From NCBI RefSeq assembly GCF_013410105.1, contig NZ_JACCCJ010000001.1, positions 1,736,001 to 1,800,000 on the forward strand: 64,000 bases of DNA. Reading direction: 5' to 3'. A program made the translations under genes and the position numbers. This document shows positions 1 through 8,765 of this stretch, piece by piece (position 1 is the stretch's first letter; every line of letters begins with the position of its first letter). The stretch is from Sphingopyxis sp. JAI108 (lineage in GTDB: Bacteria; Pseudomonadota; Alphaproteobacteria; Sphingomonadales; Sphingomonadaceae). Below the pieces are notes generated by a model. That model was not told the origin of the DNA. It saw nothing but the letters and a program-made list of their open reading frames with translations, and made no database searches.

Positions 1-987
1 CGAGAATAGCTGCGCGACGCGTCGAGGGTGGTCCCAGTGACGATGATTTCCCGGCTGATAAGCGACAAGGCTGTTCCCGTCGTGAAGACGCAATCCGGGA
101 AGCGGGCCCGCATAGAGGAACAGCGAGATCAAATTTCGCGCTACGGCGTCGGAGCCAAATCGGGCATCGTAACAGAGTTTCAACGTCGCGACCGCGGTGT
201 GGACACTGCCGGGCGTGCCCTGGCCCGCCCGCCAGGCCGCCGCCGCCGCCAAAAGTTCCTCTCGGAGGATGCCCACGGCCCGGGCGAAATCCTCAAGATC
301 GGGTGGCAGCAGGTCGGCGTTGTTATAGGGCACGAACTCCCATAGCCCCTCGACCCGCAATCGCCCGCCGCGCCGCAGCAACTCCGCCCGCGGACTTTGG
401 TCAGCATCGCCATCGATCATCAATTCTGGCGCTTCTGTATCGCCGAGCGCCTCGGTATCGAGCCGCAATTCGAAATCGCCTTCCTCGCCGTCGATCCCCG
501 GCATCTCCTCCGGTGCGTCGGGCGGCGGCGGCACTGCCTCGCCGTCGGAGGGCGGGACGAAGAGGATACGGCCGATCCGCCGCCCTCCATCCAGTGCCCG
601 GATATAGCCGACCGGATCGGCGAACAGCCGGAAGACGGGATCGGACGAGGTGACGCCCTGCGCGAAAGCGAGCGCCAGCCGGGCGGCCAGCGTCGCATAG
701 GGAAGCATAAGCGTATCTACCGGGAAATGCCCCAGCAGCTCGGCAAGGCCGCTGATATGATCCTTGTCGAAATGCGAGATGGTGACGAGATCGAGACGCT
801 GCCTGCTATCATTGAGCGAGGCCATATCGTTGATACCGTCGATGACGAGCTGGTTCCCCGACACGGTGCCGCAATCATAAACCCAGCGGAAGCGCGCGCG
901 CATCGGCCCCCGTTCTACCAGCGCGCCGGATGCGAAGAGACCCTGACCCACCGCGTGATACCGATAATCGATGCTGTCGATGCTCAT
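1..987 (-). CDS. Metallo-beta-lactamase-fold hydrolase, partial (runs off the left edge)
   Basis: I read 329 codons on the minus strand from an ATG at 987 to the window edge with no stop. The N-terminus resembles ComEC/Rec2-like metallo-beta-lactamase domains: a VGQG motif at residues 13-16, YDCGT at 37-41, and the metal motif SHFDKDHISG at 71-80, which supplies His72, Asp74, Asp76 and His77. The second His of the usual HxHxDH motif is Asp here. An acidic, Pro-rich stretch lies around residues 150-200. The ATG overlaps the TGA of the upstream DUF2235 gene by four bases (ATGA), so the two are almost certainly cotranslated. The substrate is unknown; it could be a nuclease, a phosphodiesterase or another hydrolase. 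The C-terminus is not visible. Confidence 0.8.
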   Translation of the reverse strand, partial: MSIDSIDYRYHAVGQGLFASGALVERGPMRARFRWVYDCGTVSGNQLVIDGINDMASLNDSRQRLDLVTISHFDKDHISGLAELLGHFPVDTLMLPYATLAARLALAFAQGVTSSDPVFRLFADPVGYIRALDGGRRIGRILFVPPSDGEAVPPPPDAPEEMPGIDGEEGDFELRLDTEALGDTEAPELMIDGDADQSPRAELLRRGGRLRVEGLWEFVPYNNADLLPPDLEDFARAVGILREELLAAAAAWRAGQGTPGSVHTAVATLKLCYDARFGSDAVARNLISLFLYAGPLPGLRLHDGNSLVAYQPGNHRHWDHPRRVAQLFS

Positions 988-2270
988 CGCGTGCCCTTGT
1001 TTTTCGCGAGCTGAGAGCTTCGCGGCGCGCGGCGTTTGGGCGGCGTCGGCGGCTCGATCACTGCGCCCGTTCGCGCATCGACCGTTCCAAGCAACTTGCC
1101 CGGTTCAACGCCGAGCTCGGCCGCCCAGCGCTGGAGGTCCTTGGGACGATAATCCGCAACCTTGCGGCGAGGCTTGGGGCCGGGAAGAGCGTAGCCCGTC
1201 AATTTGCGCCAGCGGTCGAAGACGCTGGCGTCGATTGTTTCGTTGACGCTCAGCCACGACCCTTTGTCGTCCTCGACGGCGGGGGCGGCAATTCGGCGGT
1301 GAAAGCGGCGCCAGAATTTGAGGGCGGGATAGAAACCCCACAGGAAGCTTTTGAAACTGTCGTTGATCGGCGCGGCGATCTCATAGCCCGTGGGAACGAC
1401 CTCGCCGCGCCAGGCGAGGCCCAGGGCGCCGGCCTTTTTCATCAGCCACGCGAGCGGAAGCTGCGGCAGGTCGTCGCCGGCGATGCCGCCGCCGACATTG
1501 GCGTGGGCGCCCGCGAACCAGCGTTGCTCGACGATCGTCGGCCGGACGCGGCGCTTGCCCGGTGGGTCGGGTGTGGCGGGCGTGAAGCGGGTCCAGAGCG
1601 TCGGCGCGAAGGCCGCGCGATGCTCGTCGAGCGCGAGGGCATGATAGGCATGCTCGAAAATTGCCGATAGCCGGGTATTGTGAAAGCCGAAGCGCCGACG
1701 GCTGATCCCCGGAATATTGCCGAACGGAATGCCGAGTGCGCCGACGGTGTCCCAGACGCCGATCATCTTGATAGGCACCCGCCGCGAGTGGCGCAGCAGC
1801 CGCTTTTCCGCGGGCGGCAGGTTTTTCGTCTGGTGCAGTTCGACGAAGGAGGGCGCCTTGTCGTCGAGCCGGTAGCGTTCGTAAAGTTCCTCGACCGAAA
1901 GTGGCGAACCGGGGCGGAGCAGCCCGCAACGTGCGATCATTCCCGCAACGCTGCGTGCGGTGAAGGCGCCGCGGCTGAAGCCAAAGAGGAAGATCTGATC
2001 GCCCTGATCATAGTGGCCCATCAGCCAGCGATAGGCGCCGATGACGTCGCGATCGAGGCCATAGCCAAGCGCACCGCCCCGGATGCGCTCGCCGCGCGGG
2101 GTGCCGACTCCGGCGGTGTAATAGCAAAGCTGTGCAACGCCCGCTGCGTTCCGCGGTGCGACGAGCTGGCTCAGCCGCCAGACGCTCGTATTGTCCTCGG
2201 AGCTGTTCCAGGTGCCGTCGAGCAGGAGGACGAGCCGTTTGCCCGGCATGGTCACGGCCCCTTTTGCCAT
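984..2270 (-). CDS. DUF2235 (Tle1-like) alpha/beta hydrolase
   Basis: The 428-residue protein has the hallmarks of the DUF2235 family, which includes the catalytic part of type VI lipase effectors of the Tle1 class: LLLDGTWN near residue 15, YYTAGVGT near 50, and the nucleophile elbow GFSRG at 97-101 with Ser99 as likely nucleophile. There is no signal peptide and no secretion adaptor, VgrG or immunity-like gene nearby, so an intracellular or self-standing lipase/esterase role is equally possible. Two starts are plausible: the ATG at 2270, with GGGAGG ten bases upstream, and an ATG at 2249, with AAGGGG eight bases upstream. The stop overlaps the start of the metallo-beta-lactamase-fold gene by four bases, so the two form one unit. 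Confidence 0.85.
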   Translation of the reverse strand: MAKGAVTMPGKRLVLLLDGTWNSSEDNTSVWRLSQLVAPRNAAGVAQLCYYTAGVGTPRGERIRGGALGYGLDRDVIGAYRWLMGHYDQGDQIFLFGFSRGAFTARSVAGMIARCGLLRPGSPLSVEELYERYRLDDKAPSFVELHQTKNLPPAEKRLLRHSRRVPIKMIGVWDTVGALGIPFGNIPGISRRRFGFHNTRLSAIFEHAYHALALDEHRAAFAPTLWTRFTPATPDPPGKRRVRPTIVEQRWFAGAHANVGGGIAGDDLPQLPLAWLMKKAGALGLAWRGEVVPTGYEIAAPINDSFKSFLWGFYPALKFWRRFHRRIAAPAVEDDKGSWLSVNETIDASVFDRWRKLTGYALPGPKPRRKVADYRPKDLQRWAAELGVEPGKLLGTVDARTGAVIEPPTPPKRRAPRSSQLAKNKGTR

Positions 2271-2359
2271 CGCGCGCTATCCTCCCGTTCGGGCGGGTTT
2301 CTCATATCTTCGCGACGCCGACAAGGCGGCCGGCGGGACGGCAAGGTACGCGCGGGCAC

Positions 2360-2392
2360 AAAAAAAGACGGCCTTCCCGAAGGAAGACCGTC
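2360..2392 (-). terminator. Rho-independent terminator of the Ala-rich lipoprotein gene
   Basis: A hairpin at 2367-2392 has arms of about 11 bp with one mismatch and a short loop. On the minus strand a run of seven or more T (2366 down to 2360) follows. On the plus strand the hairpin is followed by CCCTTTTTC, so it may work in both directions. It lies 39 bases past the stop of the lipoprotein gene at 2431. Confidence 0.8.
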
Positions 2393-2430
2393 CCTTTTTC
2401 GTTTCGGTCAACGCCCCGAAGGGCTGCGAC

Positions 2431-2715
2431 TTACTTCGTTTCTTCGGCCGGAGCGGCAGCGGCGTCAGCCGGAGCAGCAGCAGCGTCGGCCGGAGCGGCA
2501 GCGGCGTCGGCCGGAGCAGCGGCTTCGGCACCAGCGGCAGCAGCGTCGGCACCAGCGGCAGCGGCTTCGGCGCCGGCAGCAGCGGCGTCAGCGCCTTCTT
2601 CAGCAACAGCTTCAGCAGCCGGAGCTTCGGTGGTGGCTTCTTCAGCAGCCTTTTCACCGCAAGCGGCGAGGGCGAACATGCTGGCAGCAACGGCGATAGC
2701 AGCAAATTTCTTCAT
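2431..2715 (-). CDS. Small Ala-rich lipoprotein
   Basis: The 94-residue protein has a signal peptide ending in a lipobox (FALAACG), so Cys19 should be lipidated. The mature part is almost entirely Ala, Glu, Asp, Gly and Pro, in two blocks of heptapeptide-like repeats (ADAAAAG/AEAAAAG, then APADAAA), ending AEETK. Such low-complexity acidic lipoproteins are usually envelope components without a catalytic role; I recognise no named family. It is a single-gene unit with its own terminator, which fits a small abundant lipoprotein. Confidence 0.8.
   Translation of the reverse strand: MKKFAAIAVAASMFALAACGEKAAEEATTEAPAAEAVAEEGADAAAAGAEAAAAGADAAAAGAEAAAPADAAAAPADAAAAPADAAAAPAEETK
2453..2581. repeat. 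Two blocks of 21-bp tandem repeats inside the lipoprotein gene
   Basis: Three near-identical 21-base units lie at 2453-2515, and three units of a related second type at 2519-2581. They encode heptads such as DAAAAPA and GAEAAAA. Units differ at only a few positions, so the region is prone to copy-number change by slippage. Confidence 0.85.
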
Positions 2716-2862
2716 GATGTGTGGGCTCCCTAAAATGCCTTTCCGCGTCCGGGAAAACTTCCCGTACCGCGAGCGGCGGGATTTAGCTGTTCCGCGTGAA
2801 TCGTCAACAAAAATAATTGAGATGGCCGGTGCGCGCGGGAATCTGTCATTTATCCGTAACCG

Positions 2863-4284
2863 TCACGGAAGTTCGCTATCCGCGCTGTTCGCGAGAATCG
2901 CCAGAACCGCGCTCCAGACCACCACATTTTGCCGCAACTGAACAGGGTCGATCTTGTCGAGCGTATCGTCGGGCGTGTGGTGCAGGTCGAAATAACGCGT
3001 GCCATCCTGGGCCAGGTCGATCGCCGGGACGCCGGCCTGGACGAGCGCGCCGATGTCGGCGCCGCCATTCGCTGGCTGCTTGCCGCGAACGACGCCGAAC
3101 GGCATCACCGCGGCCGCCAGCCGGTCGGCGAGCGCCGTCGCGCTGTCGGGCAGCTTGAAGTCGATGCGCCACACGCGATCGGCACCGAAATCGGATTCGA
3201 GCGCGACCGCGTGCTTTTCGGTCCCGTGCTTCTCGAAATAAGCTTTGCCGCCGAACACGCCGACTTCCTCGGCGCCCGCCCACAGGATGCGGATCGTGCG
3301 GCGCGGCTGGCCGGCGGTCATTACATACTTGGCGGCGGCCGCGACGATCGCGCAACCCGCCGCGTCATCGATCGCGCCGGTGCCGAGATCCCAGCTGTCA
3401 AGGTGGCAGGCGACGACCACCGGGCTCGCGGCGGGGTCGCGGCCCGGAACTTCGGCGATGACATTGCCTGACTGCTTTGTCCCGAGGTTCTGCGGGGTGA
3501 GGACGAGCTTCATGCGCAGCGGTTCGGGAACATAGCCCATCTCGGTCTCGCTCTTGCGCATCTGCTGCGCGCGCTTCCATTGGCGAACGAGCTGGTCAGC
3601 ATCGGGGTTCGAGATCGCGCCGGCGGGAATAGGCTTCACGCCGGGCTCGAAATTGGTGCCGCCGGTGTGCGGAACCCGATGATCGTCGGTGCCGATCGCG
3701 CGGATGACGGTCGCGATCGCGCCCTTCTTCGCCGCGACATTGGCGCCGGTGAAGCGGCCGCGGCCATAATAGCCGTAGCCGCTGCCGTCCTGCGCAGGCG
3801 CCATCTGGTGATCGATGAAGACGATCTTGCCCTTCACCCGACGCTCGGGCGCCGCGACAAGCGCGTCGAAACTCTCGAAATAGGCGATGTCGCCCTCAAT
3901 GCCCTTGGCCCCGGTCGAGGCGCTGGTACCGAGCGCGGTGATCGCGACCTTTTGCGGCAGGAAGGGGCTCGTAAGCCACGCATCCTCCTCGCCGCGCACC
4001 CATACCGGCATATCGAAAGGTTCGTCGCGGACATTGGCGAAACCCATCGATTGCAGCCGCGCGACCGCCCAGCGGCGTGCGGCGGCCTCGGCTTCGGTGC
4101 CGGCCATGCGCGGACCGATCTCGGTCGTGAGGTCCTCGGTGATCGACCAGGCGATATCGTCGCCGCGCTGCGCCAGCTCGGCGGCGCCCGGTGGCGGCGG
4201 AATCGACGCCGACAGCGGCGTTGAGAGGAGGGCAAGGCTCGTACCGGCGAGCGCGAGGAGGCGGGCGTGGATCGGGTTCGTCAT
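2863..4284 (-). CDS. M28-family zinc aminopeptidase/carboxypeptidase Q-like, exported
   Basis: The 473-residue protein starts with a Sec-type signal peptide (hydrophobic LLALAGTSLALLSTPLSAS) and carries a protease-associated insert before the peptidase core. The M28 metal and catalytic motifs are visible in order: HLDSWD, DDAAG, AGAEE, ESDFG and HHTPDDT. The family releases terminal residues from peptides in the periplasm, usually with two zinc ions. The closest architecture I know is carboxypeptidase Q/plasma glutamate carboxypeptidase. It is transcribed away from ettA, with a 129-base shared upstream region, and lies upstream of the lipoprotein gene on the same strand. Confidence 0.9.
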   Translation of the reverse strand: MTNPIHARLLALAGTSLALLSTPLSASIPPPPGAAELAQRGDDIAWSITEDLTTEIGPRMAGTEAEAAARRWAVARLQSMGFANVRDEPFDMPVWVRGEEDAWLTSPFLPQKVAITALGTSASTGAKGIEGDIAYFESFDALVAAPERRVKGKIVFIDHQMAPAQDGSGYGYYGRGRFTGANVAAKKGAIATVIRAIGTDDHRVPHTGGTNFEPGVKPIPAGAISNPDADQLVRQWKRAQQMRKSETEMGYVPEPLRMKLVLTPQNLGTKQSGNVIAEVPGRDPAASPVVVACHLDSWDLGTGAIDDAAGCAIVAAAAKYVMTAGQPRRTIRILWAGAEEVGVFGGKAYFEKHGTEKHAVALESDFGADRVWRIDFKLPDSATALADRLAAAVMPFGVVRGKQPANGGADIGALVQAGVPAIDLAQDGTRYFDLHHTPDDTLDKIDPVQLRQNVVVWSAVLAILANSADSELP

Positions 4285-4413
4285 GCCTTTGTCCTAGCGG
4301 GGCAATTCAGCGCGCCGCAAGCGCCGATTGCCAACCGCGCCCCCATTCGCTAACCGGCCCCCAACTCTCCCGGCCGCACGACCGCGGCCCAGCCTCTACC
4401 GGAGCTTGATCCC

Positions 4414-6093
4414 ATGGCCGCCCAATATAGTTTCGTGATGAAGGGTCTGACCAAGACTTATCCCGGCGCGCAGAAGCCGACGCTGAACAACCTCAGCCTG
4501 CAATTCTATCCCGACGCCAAGATCGGCATCGTCGGCCCGAACGGCACCGGCAAGTCGACGCTGATGAAGATCATGGGCGGCATAGACAAGGATTTCACCG
4601 GCGAAGCCTGGCCCGGCGAAGGGGTCACCGTCGGCTATCTGGCGCAGGAGCCGCAGCTCGACCCGACCAAGACGGTCAAGGAAAATGTCATGGACGGCGT
4701 GCGCCCGGTTGCCGACATGATGGATCGTTTCAACGAGATCAGCGCGCTGATGGCCGACCCGCCCGCCGACGCCGATTTCGACGCGCTCATGGAAGAAATG
4801 GGCACGCTCCAGGAAAAGATCGACGCGGTCGACGGCTGGACGCTCGACAACCAGCTCGAAATCGCAATGGAGGCGCTGCGCTGCCCGCCGGGCGACTGGA
4901 GCGTCGAAAATCTGTCGGGCGGTGAAAAGCGCCGCATCGCGCTCACCCGCCTGCTGCTCGAAAAACCTTCGATCCTGCTGCTCGACGAACCGACCAACCA
5001 TCTGGACGCCGAAAGCGTCGCCTGGCTCGAAAAGCATCTGGTCGATTATCCGGGCAACGTGATCCTCGTCACCCACGACCGCTATTTTCTCGACAATGTC
5101 GTGAACTGGATCCTCGAACTCGATCGCGGCCGCTATTTCGTCTACGAAGGCAATTATTCGACCTACCTCGAAAAGAAGGGCAAGCGCCTCGAACAGGAAG
5201 CGCGCGAGGATCAGGGCCGTCAGAAGGCGATCAAGGACGAACTCGAGTGGATCCGGCAGTCTCCCAAGGCACGCCAGGCCAAGTCGAAGGCGCGTATCAA
5301 ATCGTTCGACCAGCTCGTCGAGGCGCAGGAAAACCGTGCGCCCGGCAAGGCGCAGATCGTCATTCAGGTTCCCGAACGCCTCGGCGGCAAGGTGATCGAG
5401 GTCAGCAATATCTCGAAGGCCTATGGCGACAAGCTATTGTTCGAAGACCTGTCCTTCACGCTGCCGCCGGGCGGCATTGTTGGCGTCATCGGCCCCAACG
5501 GTGCGGGTAAATCGACGTTGTTCAAGCTGATCACCGGGCAGGAACAGCCCGACAATGGCAGCGTTTCGATCGGCGACACGGTGCGCCTCGGCTATGTCGA
5601 TCAGAGCCGCGACGCGCTCGACCCGAACAAGAATGTCTGGGAAGAAATTTCGGGCGGGCACGACATGATGAATATCGGCAAGCACGAGATGCAGACGCGC
5701 GCCTATGTCGGCGCCTTCAACTTCAAGGGCACCGACCAGCAGAAGAAGGTCGGGCAGCTATCGGGCGGTGAACGCAACCGCGTCCATATGGCCAAGATGC
5801 TGAAGCAGGGCGGCAACGTGCTGCTGCTCGACGAACCGACCAACGACCTTGATACCGAAACGCTCGCGGCGCTCGAAGAAGCACTCGAAAATTTCGCGGG
5901 TTGCGCGGTTGTCATCAGCCACGACCGCTTCTTCCTTGATCGCCTCGCGACGCACATCCTCGCGTTCGAAGGCGACAGCCATGTCGAATGGTTCGAAGGC
6001 AATTTCGAATCCTATGAGGAGGACAAGATCCGCCGTCTGGGCGAAGGCGCGACGCGCCCGCACGCGACAACCTACAAGAAGCTGTCTCGCTAA
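4414..6093 (+). CDS. ettA: Energy-dependent translational throttle protein EttA (ABC-F)
   Basis: The 559-residue protein has two ABC ATPase domains with no membrane segments. Walker A motifs are GPNGTGKST near residue 47 and GPNGAGKST near 360; the signatures are LSGGEKRR and LSGGERNR; Walker B motifs read LLLDEPTNHLD and LLLDEPTNDLD. The length and the charged interdomain linker match EttA, which binds the ribosomal E site and gates entry into the elongation cycle according to ADP/ATP. GGAG nine bases before the ATG supports the start. A thioesterase gene follows after five bases and is probably cotranscribed. Confidence 0.95.
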   Translation: MAAQYSFVMKGLTKTYPGAQKPTLNNLSLQFYPDAKIGIVGPNGTGKSTLMKIMGGIDKDFTGEAWPGEGVTVGYLAQEPQLDPTKTVKENVMDGVRPVADMMDRFNEISALMADPPADADFDALMEEMGTLQEKIDAVDGWTLDNQLEIAMEALRCPPGDWSVENLSGGEKRRIALTRLLLEKPSILLLDEPTNHLDAESVAWLEKHLVDYPGNVILVTHDRYFLDNVVNWILELDRGRYFVYEGNYSTYLEKKGKRLEQEAREDQGRQKAIKDELEWIRQSPKARQAKSKARIKSFDQLVEAQENRAPGKAQIVIQVPERLGGKVIEVSNISKAYGDKLLFEDLSFTLPPGGIVGVIGPNGAGKSTLFKLITGQEQPDNGSVSIGDTVRLGYVDQSRDALDPNKNVWEEISGGHDMMNIGKHEMQTRAYVGAFNFKGTDQQKKVGQLSGGERNRVHMAKMLKQGGNVLLLDEPTNDLDTETLAALEEALENFAGCAVVISHDRFFLDRLATHILAFEGDSHVEWFEGNFESYEEDKIRRLGEGATRPHATTYKKLSR

Positions 6094-6098
6094 ACGGC

Positions 6099-6557
6099 AT
6101 GGCGGGGAAGGCCGCACCGGTTTCGGCGCCGATATCATCGGGCGCGATCCGCATGGACGCGGACGCGCTCAACGCTTTTCTCGGTGATGCCTTCCCCCAC
6201 GCCGAGCCGGGCTCGCGCGGCCATGTCGTTTCCGCCGCGCCCGGCCATGTGCAGGCGCGGATGGACCCGACCGACAAGGCGCTGCGCCCCGGAGGACTCA
6301 TCTCTGGGCCGACGCAGATGGGTTTCTCCGACATGGCGGCCTATGCGCTCGTCCTCGCGCATATCGGTCCGGTCGCGATGGCGGTGACGAGCGCGCTAAA
6401 TTACCAGTTCCTGCGGCCATGCCGCCCAGGACCCCTGTTTGCCGACGCGTTCATGTTGCGCCTTGGCAAGCGGCTCGCGGTGATGGATGTGCGGATATGG
6501 ACCGACGATGCCGACCGGCCCGTCGGGCAGGCGAATGTGACTTACGCGATTCCCTGA
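6099..6557 (+). CDS. PaaI-like hotdog-fold thioesterase
   Basis: The 152-residue protein looks like a PaaI/YbgC-type hotdog thioesterase: the segment LRPGGLISGPTQMGFSDMAA corresponds to the catalytic helix region, followed by TSALNYQFLRPCRPG and a final VGQANVTYAIP strand. These enzymes hydrolyse acyl-CoA thioesters in the cytosol. An alternative start is the ATG at 6153 (MDADALNAF), which would remove a poorly conserved lead. The gene begins five bases after ettA, so it probably shares that transcript. The substrate cannot be told from the sequence. Confidence 0.8.
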   Translation: MAGKAAPVSAPISSGAIRMDADALNAFLGDAFPHAEPGSRGHVVSAAPGHVQARMDPTDKALRPGGLISGPTQMGFSDMAAYALVLAHIGPVAMAVTSALNYQFLRPCRPGPLFADAFMLRLGKRLAVMDVRIWTDDADRPVGQANVTYAIP

Positions 6558-6592
6558 AATGGGACCGGTTTTCGACCTGTAGCGGCTGTTCT

Positions 6593-6620
6593 TCTCCCCT
6601 CCCGCAAGCGGGACGGGAGA
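6593..6620. repeat. Short intergenic palindrome (CTCCCCTCCCGC type)
   Basis: Arms of 13 bp around an AA centre form a palindrome with one mismatch. The same element, perfect and with a TT centre, occurs at 26882-26909. It sits between convergent genes and may act as a transcript end or be a dispersed repeat. Confidence 0.75.
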
Positions 6621-6683
6621 TCCGGTTCGAGACTGGAATGTCCGCCTCTCCACCTCAAAGCGGTCACGATCGGAACGCTGCTC

Positions 6684-7835
6684 TTACCGCTTCATGCACT
6701 GGCGCACGTCGTCGCGCCTATATTCGCTACAGTTCCACAGCGCCTTTTCGAATCCCGCCTTGTCGTCGCGAAGGTAGGAGAAGCTCATCGCCGCGCGCTG
6801 TGTATCGCTCATCGCGTCGCTGTCGGGTTTGAGGGTCGGGTTGGTCCAGCCCATGAACTTGCAATAGGGCTTGTCGCCGCACAGCCGGAGCGCGGTCGTC
6901 ACGAAACTTTCGGGCGCCGCCTTGCGGTCGAGCTGGGTGTAGATGGTGTCGCGGCCGGCCGTTTCGCCCGCGCCCACGACGACGCGGGCTTCGCCCACCG
7001 CCGCATTGGCGTCGACGGGCGCGATTTCGGTGGGCAGGCCGAGCGCGATGGCATGGAGCGGGGAGAGCGCCGCGAGCTTTGCAATCGGCCCGTCGTCGCC
7101 CGACACCGCGCCGCGGAAGGCGCCCGGCGTGCCCCAATACCCAGGCCAGCGGAAGAAGAGATGCGTATCGACGATCGCGATCTTCTCGAGGCTGTCGCTC
7201 CAATAGGGGCGCACCCAGTCGGTGTGATAGTGGGTGGCAAGGCCGATGGCGGGATAGGTGCCGCCCGACAGCATCAGGTCGGCGTTGTTCCGTGCGCGCT
7301 GCCACGCCGCGTCCGAATAGCGGCGGTTCAGGGCGCCGTCGCAGGTGAAGGTGAACTGGCAGCCGGTCACACGCTCCGAACCCTGGAACACGACGCCGCA
7401 GATCGATTTGGGGAAGGCGGGGTGACGCGCGCGGTTGATCACGACCTGGCCGACGGCCTGCTGTCCCTTGGCATCGTCGCCCGCTTCATAGAGCATCGCG
7501 GCGGCAAGACAGTCGCGCGCGCGGGCTTTGGCATCGCCGCCGCCACCATAGACGAAGGGACGCGGCGCGACGAAGCCCTTGGTCACGAGCGCGATCTTCG
7601 CATTCTGCGCGCGCGCGTCGGATTCGGTAACCGGCGCGAGCACCATCGGCGGTGCCTCGGGCACGACGTCGGCAGGCGGGGCGACGGGGTGCGGACGCGC
7701 CATATAACGCGCGCCGTTTTTTTCGCCATTGGCGTAAAGGACCGCGCCGATCGCCACGACGGCGATCAGGACGAACAACCAGCCCGTCCAGTCGCGCCGC
7801 AGCGGCAACGTCGATTCACCGCCCTCGGGACGCAT
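6684..7835 (-). CDS. SleB-type cell wall hydrolase, membrane anchored
   Basis: The 383-residue protein has an N-terminal anchor (WLFVLIAVVAIGAVLYA, about residues 15-31), a Pro-rich linker, and a hydrolase_2/SleB domain around residues 105-220. The motif YEAGDDAKGQQAVGQVVINR carries the presumed catalytic Glu, followed by CGVVFQGS and CQFTFTCDG. The family cleaves peptidoglycan glycan strands. The C-terminal part (about 225-383) is not assigned to a family. The gene begins nine bases after cysK and is the last member of a three-gene minus-strand unit. Confidence 0.85.
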   Translation of the reverse strand: MRPEGGESTLPLRRDWTGWLFVLIAVVAIGAVLYANGEKNGARYMARPHPVAPPADVVPEAPPMVLAPVTESDARAQNAKIALVTKGFVAPRPFVYGGGGDAKARARDCLAAAMLYEAGDDAKGQQAVGQVVINRARHPAFPKSICGVVFQGSERVTGCQFTFTCDGALNRRYSDAAWQRARNNADLMLSGGTYPAIGLATHYHTDWVRPYWSDSLEKIAIVDTHLFFRWPGYWGTPGAFRGAVSGDDGPIAKLAALSPLHAIALGLPTEIAPVDANAAVGEARVVVGAGETAGRDTIYTQLDRKAAPESFVTTALRLCGDKPYCKFMGWTNPTLKPDSDAMSDTQRAAMSFSYLRDDKAGFEKALWNCSEYRRDDVRQCMKR

Positions 7836-7844
7836 AGCGAAAGG

Positions 7845-8765
7845 TCAGATTTCCGGGAGGAAATCGGGTACCGACAGGTAGCGCTCGCCGGTGTCGTAGT
7901 TAAAGCCGAGCACACGGGTGCCGGGCGGCAGCTCGGCCAGCTTCTGTGCGATGGCGGCGAGTGTCGCGCCCGACGAAATGCCCACGAGCATGCCTTCCTC
8001 GGTCGCGGCGCGGCGCGCATAGTCCTTTGCCGCACCAGCGTCGACCTTGATCACCCCGTCGAGCAGGTCGGTATGCAGGTTGCGCGGGATGAATCCGGCG
8101 CCGATACCCTGGATCGGGTGCGGCGCGGGCTGGCCGCCGGAGATCACCGGCGACGCTTCGGGTTCGACGGCATAGACCTTGAGGTTTGGCCAATGCTCTT
8201 TGAGAAACTGCGCGGTGCCGGTGATATGGCCGCCGGTGCCGACGCCCGTGATCAGCACGTCGATCGGGCTGTCCTTGAAGTCGGCGAGGATTTCGGGGCC
8301 CGTCGTGCGGACGTGGACGTCGATATTGGCTTCATTTTCGAACTGCTGTGGCATCCATGCGCCGGGCGTCGTTTCGACCAGCTCGATCGCGCGCTCGATC
8401 GCGCCCTTCATGCCCTTTTCGCGCGGCGTGAGGTCAAAGGTCGCGCCATAGGCGAGCATCAGCCGGCGGCGCTCGACCGACATGCTTTCGGGCATGACGA
8501 GGATCAGTTTGTAGCCTTTGACTGCGGCCGCCATCGCGAGGCCGATGCCGGTGTTACCCGACGTCGGCTCGACGATGGTGCCGCCGGCTTTCAGGCTGCC
8601 GTCGCGCTCCGCCGCTTCGATCATCGCGAGGCCGATCCGGTCCTTGATCGATCCGCCCGGATTGCTGCGTTCCGACTTTATCCAGACTTCGGCGCCCGGA
8701 AACAGCTTGGTCATACGGATGTGCGGCGTGTTCCCGATGGTATCGAGGATCGAATTGGCTTTCAT
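7845..8765 (-). CDS. cysK: Cysteine synthase A (O-acetylserine sulfhydrylase)
   Basis: The 306-residue protein is a PLP-dependent O-acetylserine (thiol)-lyase: [12 protein letters not shown] at the N-terminus, the PLP lysine in NPGGSIKDR (about residue 41), the substrate loop PTSGNTG (about 68-74), [10 protein letters not shown] for phosphate binding, and GISSGAT near the end. It makes cysteine from O-acetylserine and sulfide. The start overlaps the stop of the upstream hydrolase gene (ATGA), so the two are translationally coupled. Confidence 0.95.
   Translation of the reverse strand: MKANSILDTIGNTPHIRMTKLFPGAEVWIKSERSNPGGSIKDRIGLAMIEAAERDGSLKAGGTIVEPTSGNTGIGLAMAAAVKGYKLILVMPESMSVERRRLMLAYGATFDLTPREKGMKGAIERAIELVETTPGAWMPQQFENEANIDVHVRTTGPEILADFKDSPIDVLITGVGTGGHITGTAQFLKEHWPNLKVYAVEPEASPVISGGQPAPHPIQGIGAGFIPRNLHTDLLDGVIKVDAGAAKDYARRAATEEGMLVGISSGATLAAIAQKLAELPPGTRVLGFNYDTGERYLSVPDFLPEI

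Noticed and set aside
397-1014. 205-residue plus-strand frame at the left edge
   Set aside because: It is the antisense of the metallo-beta-lactamase-fold gene, which has clear motifs on the minus strand.
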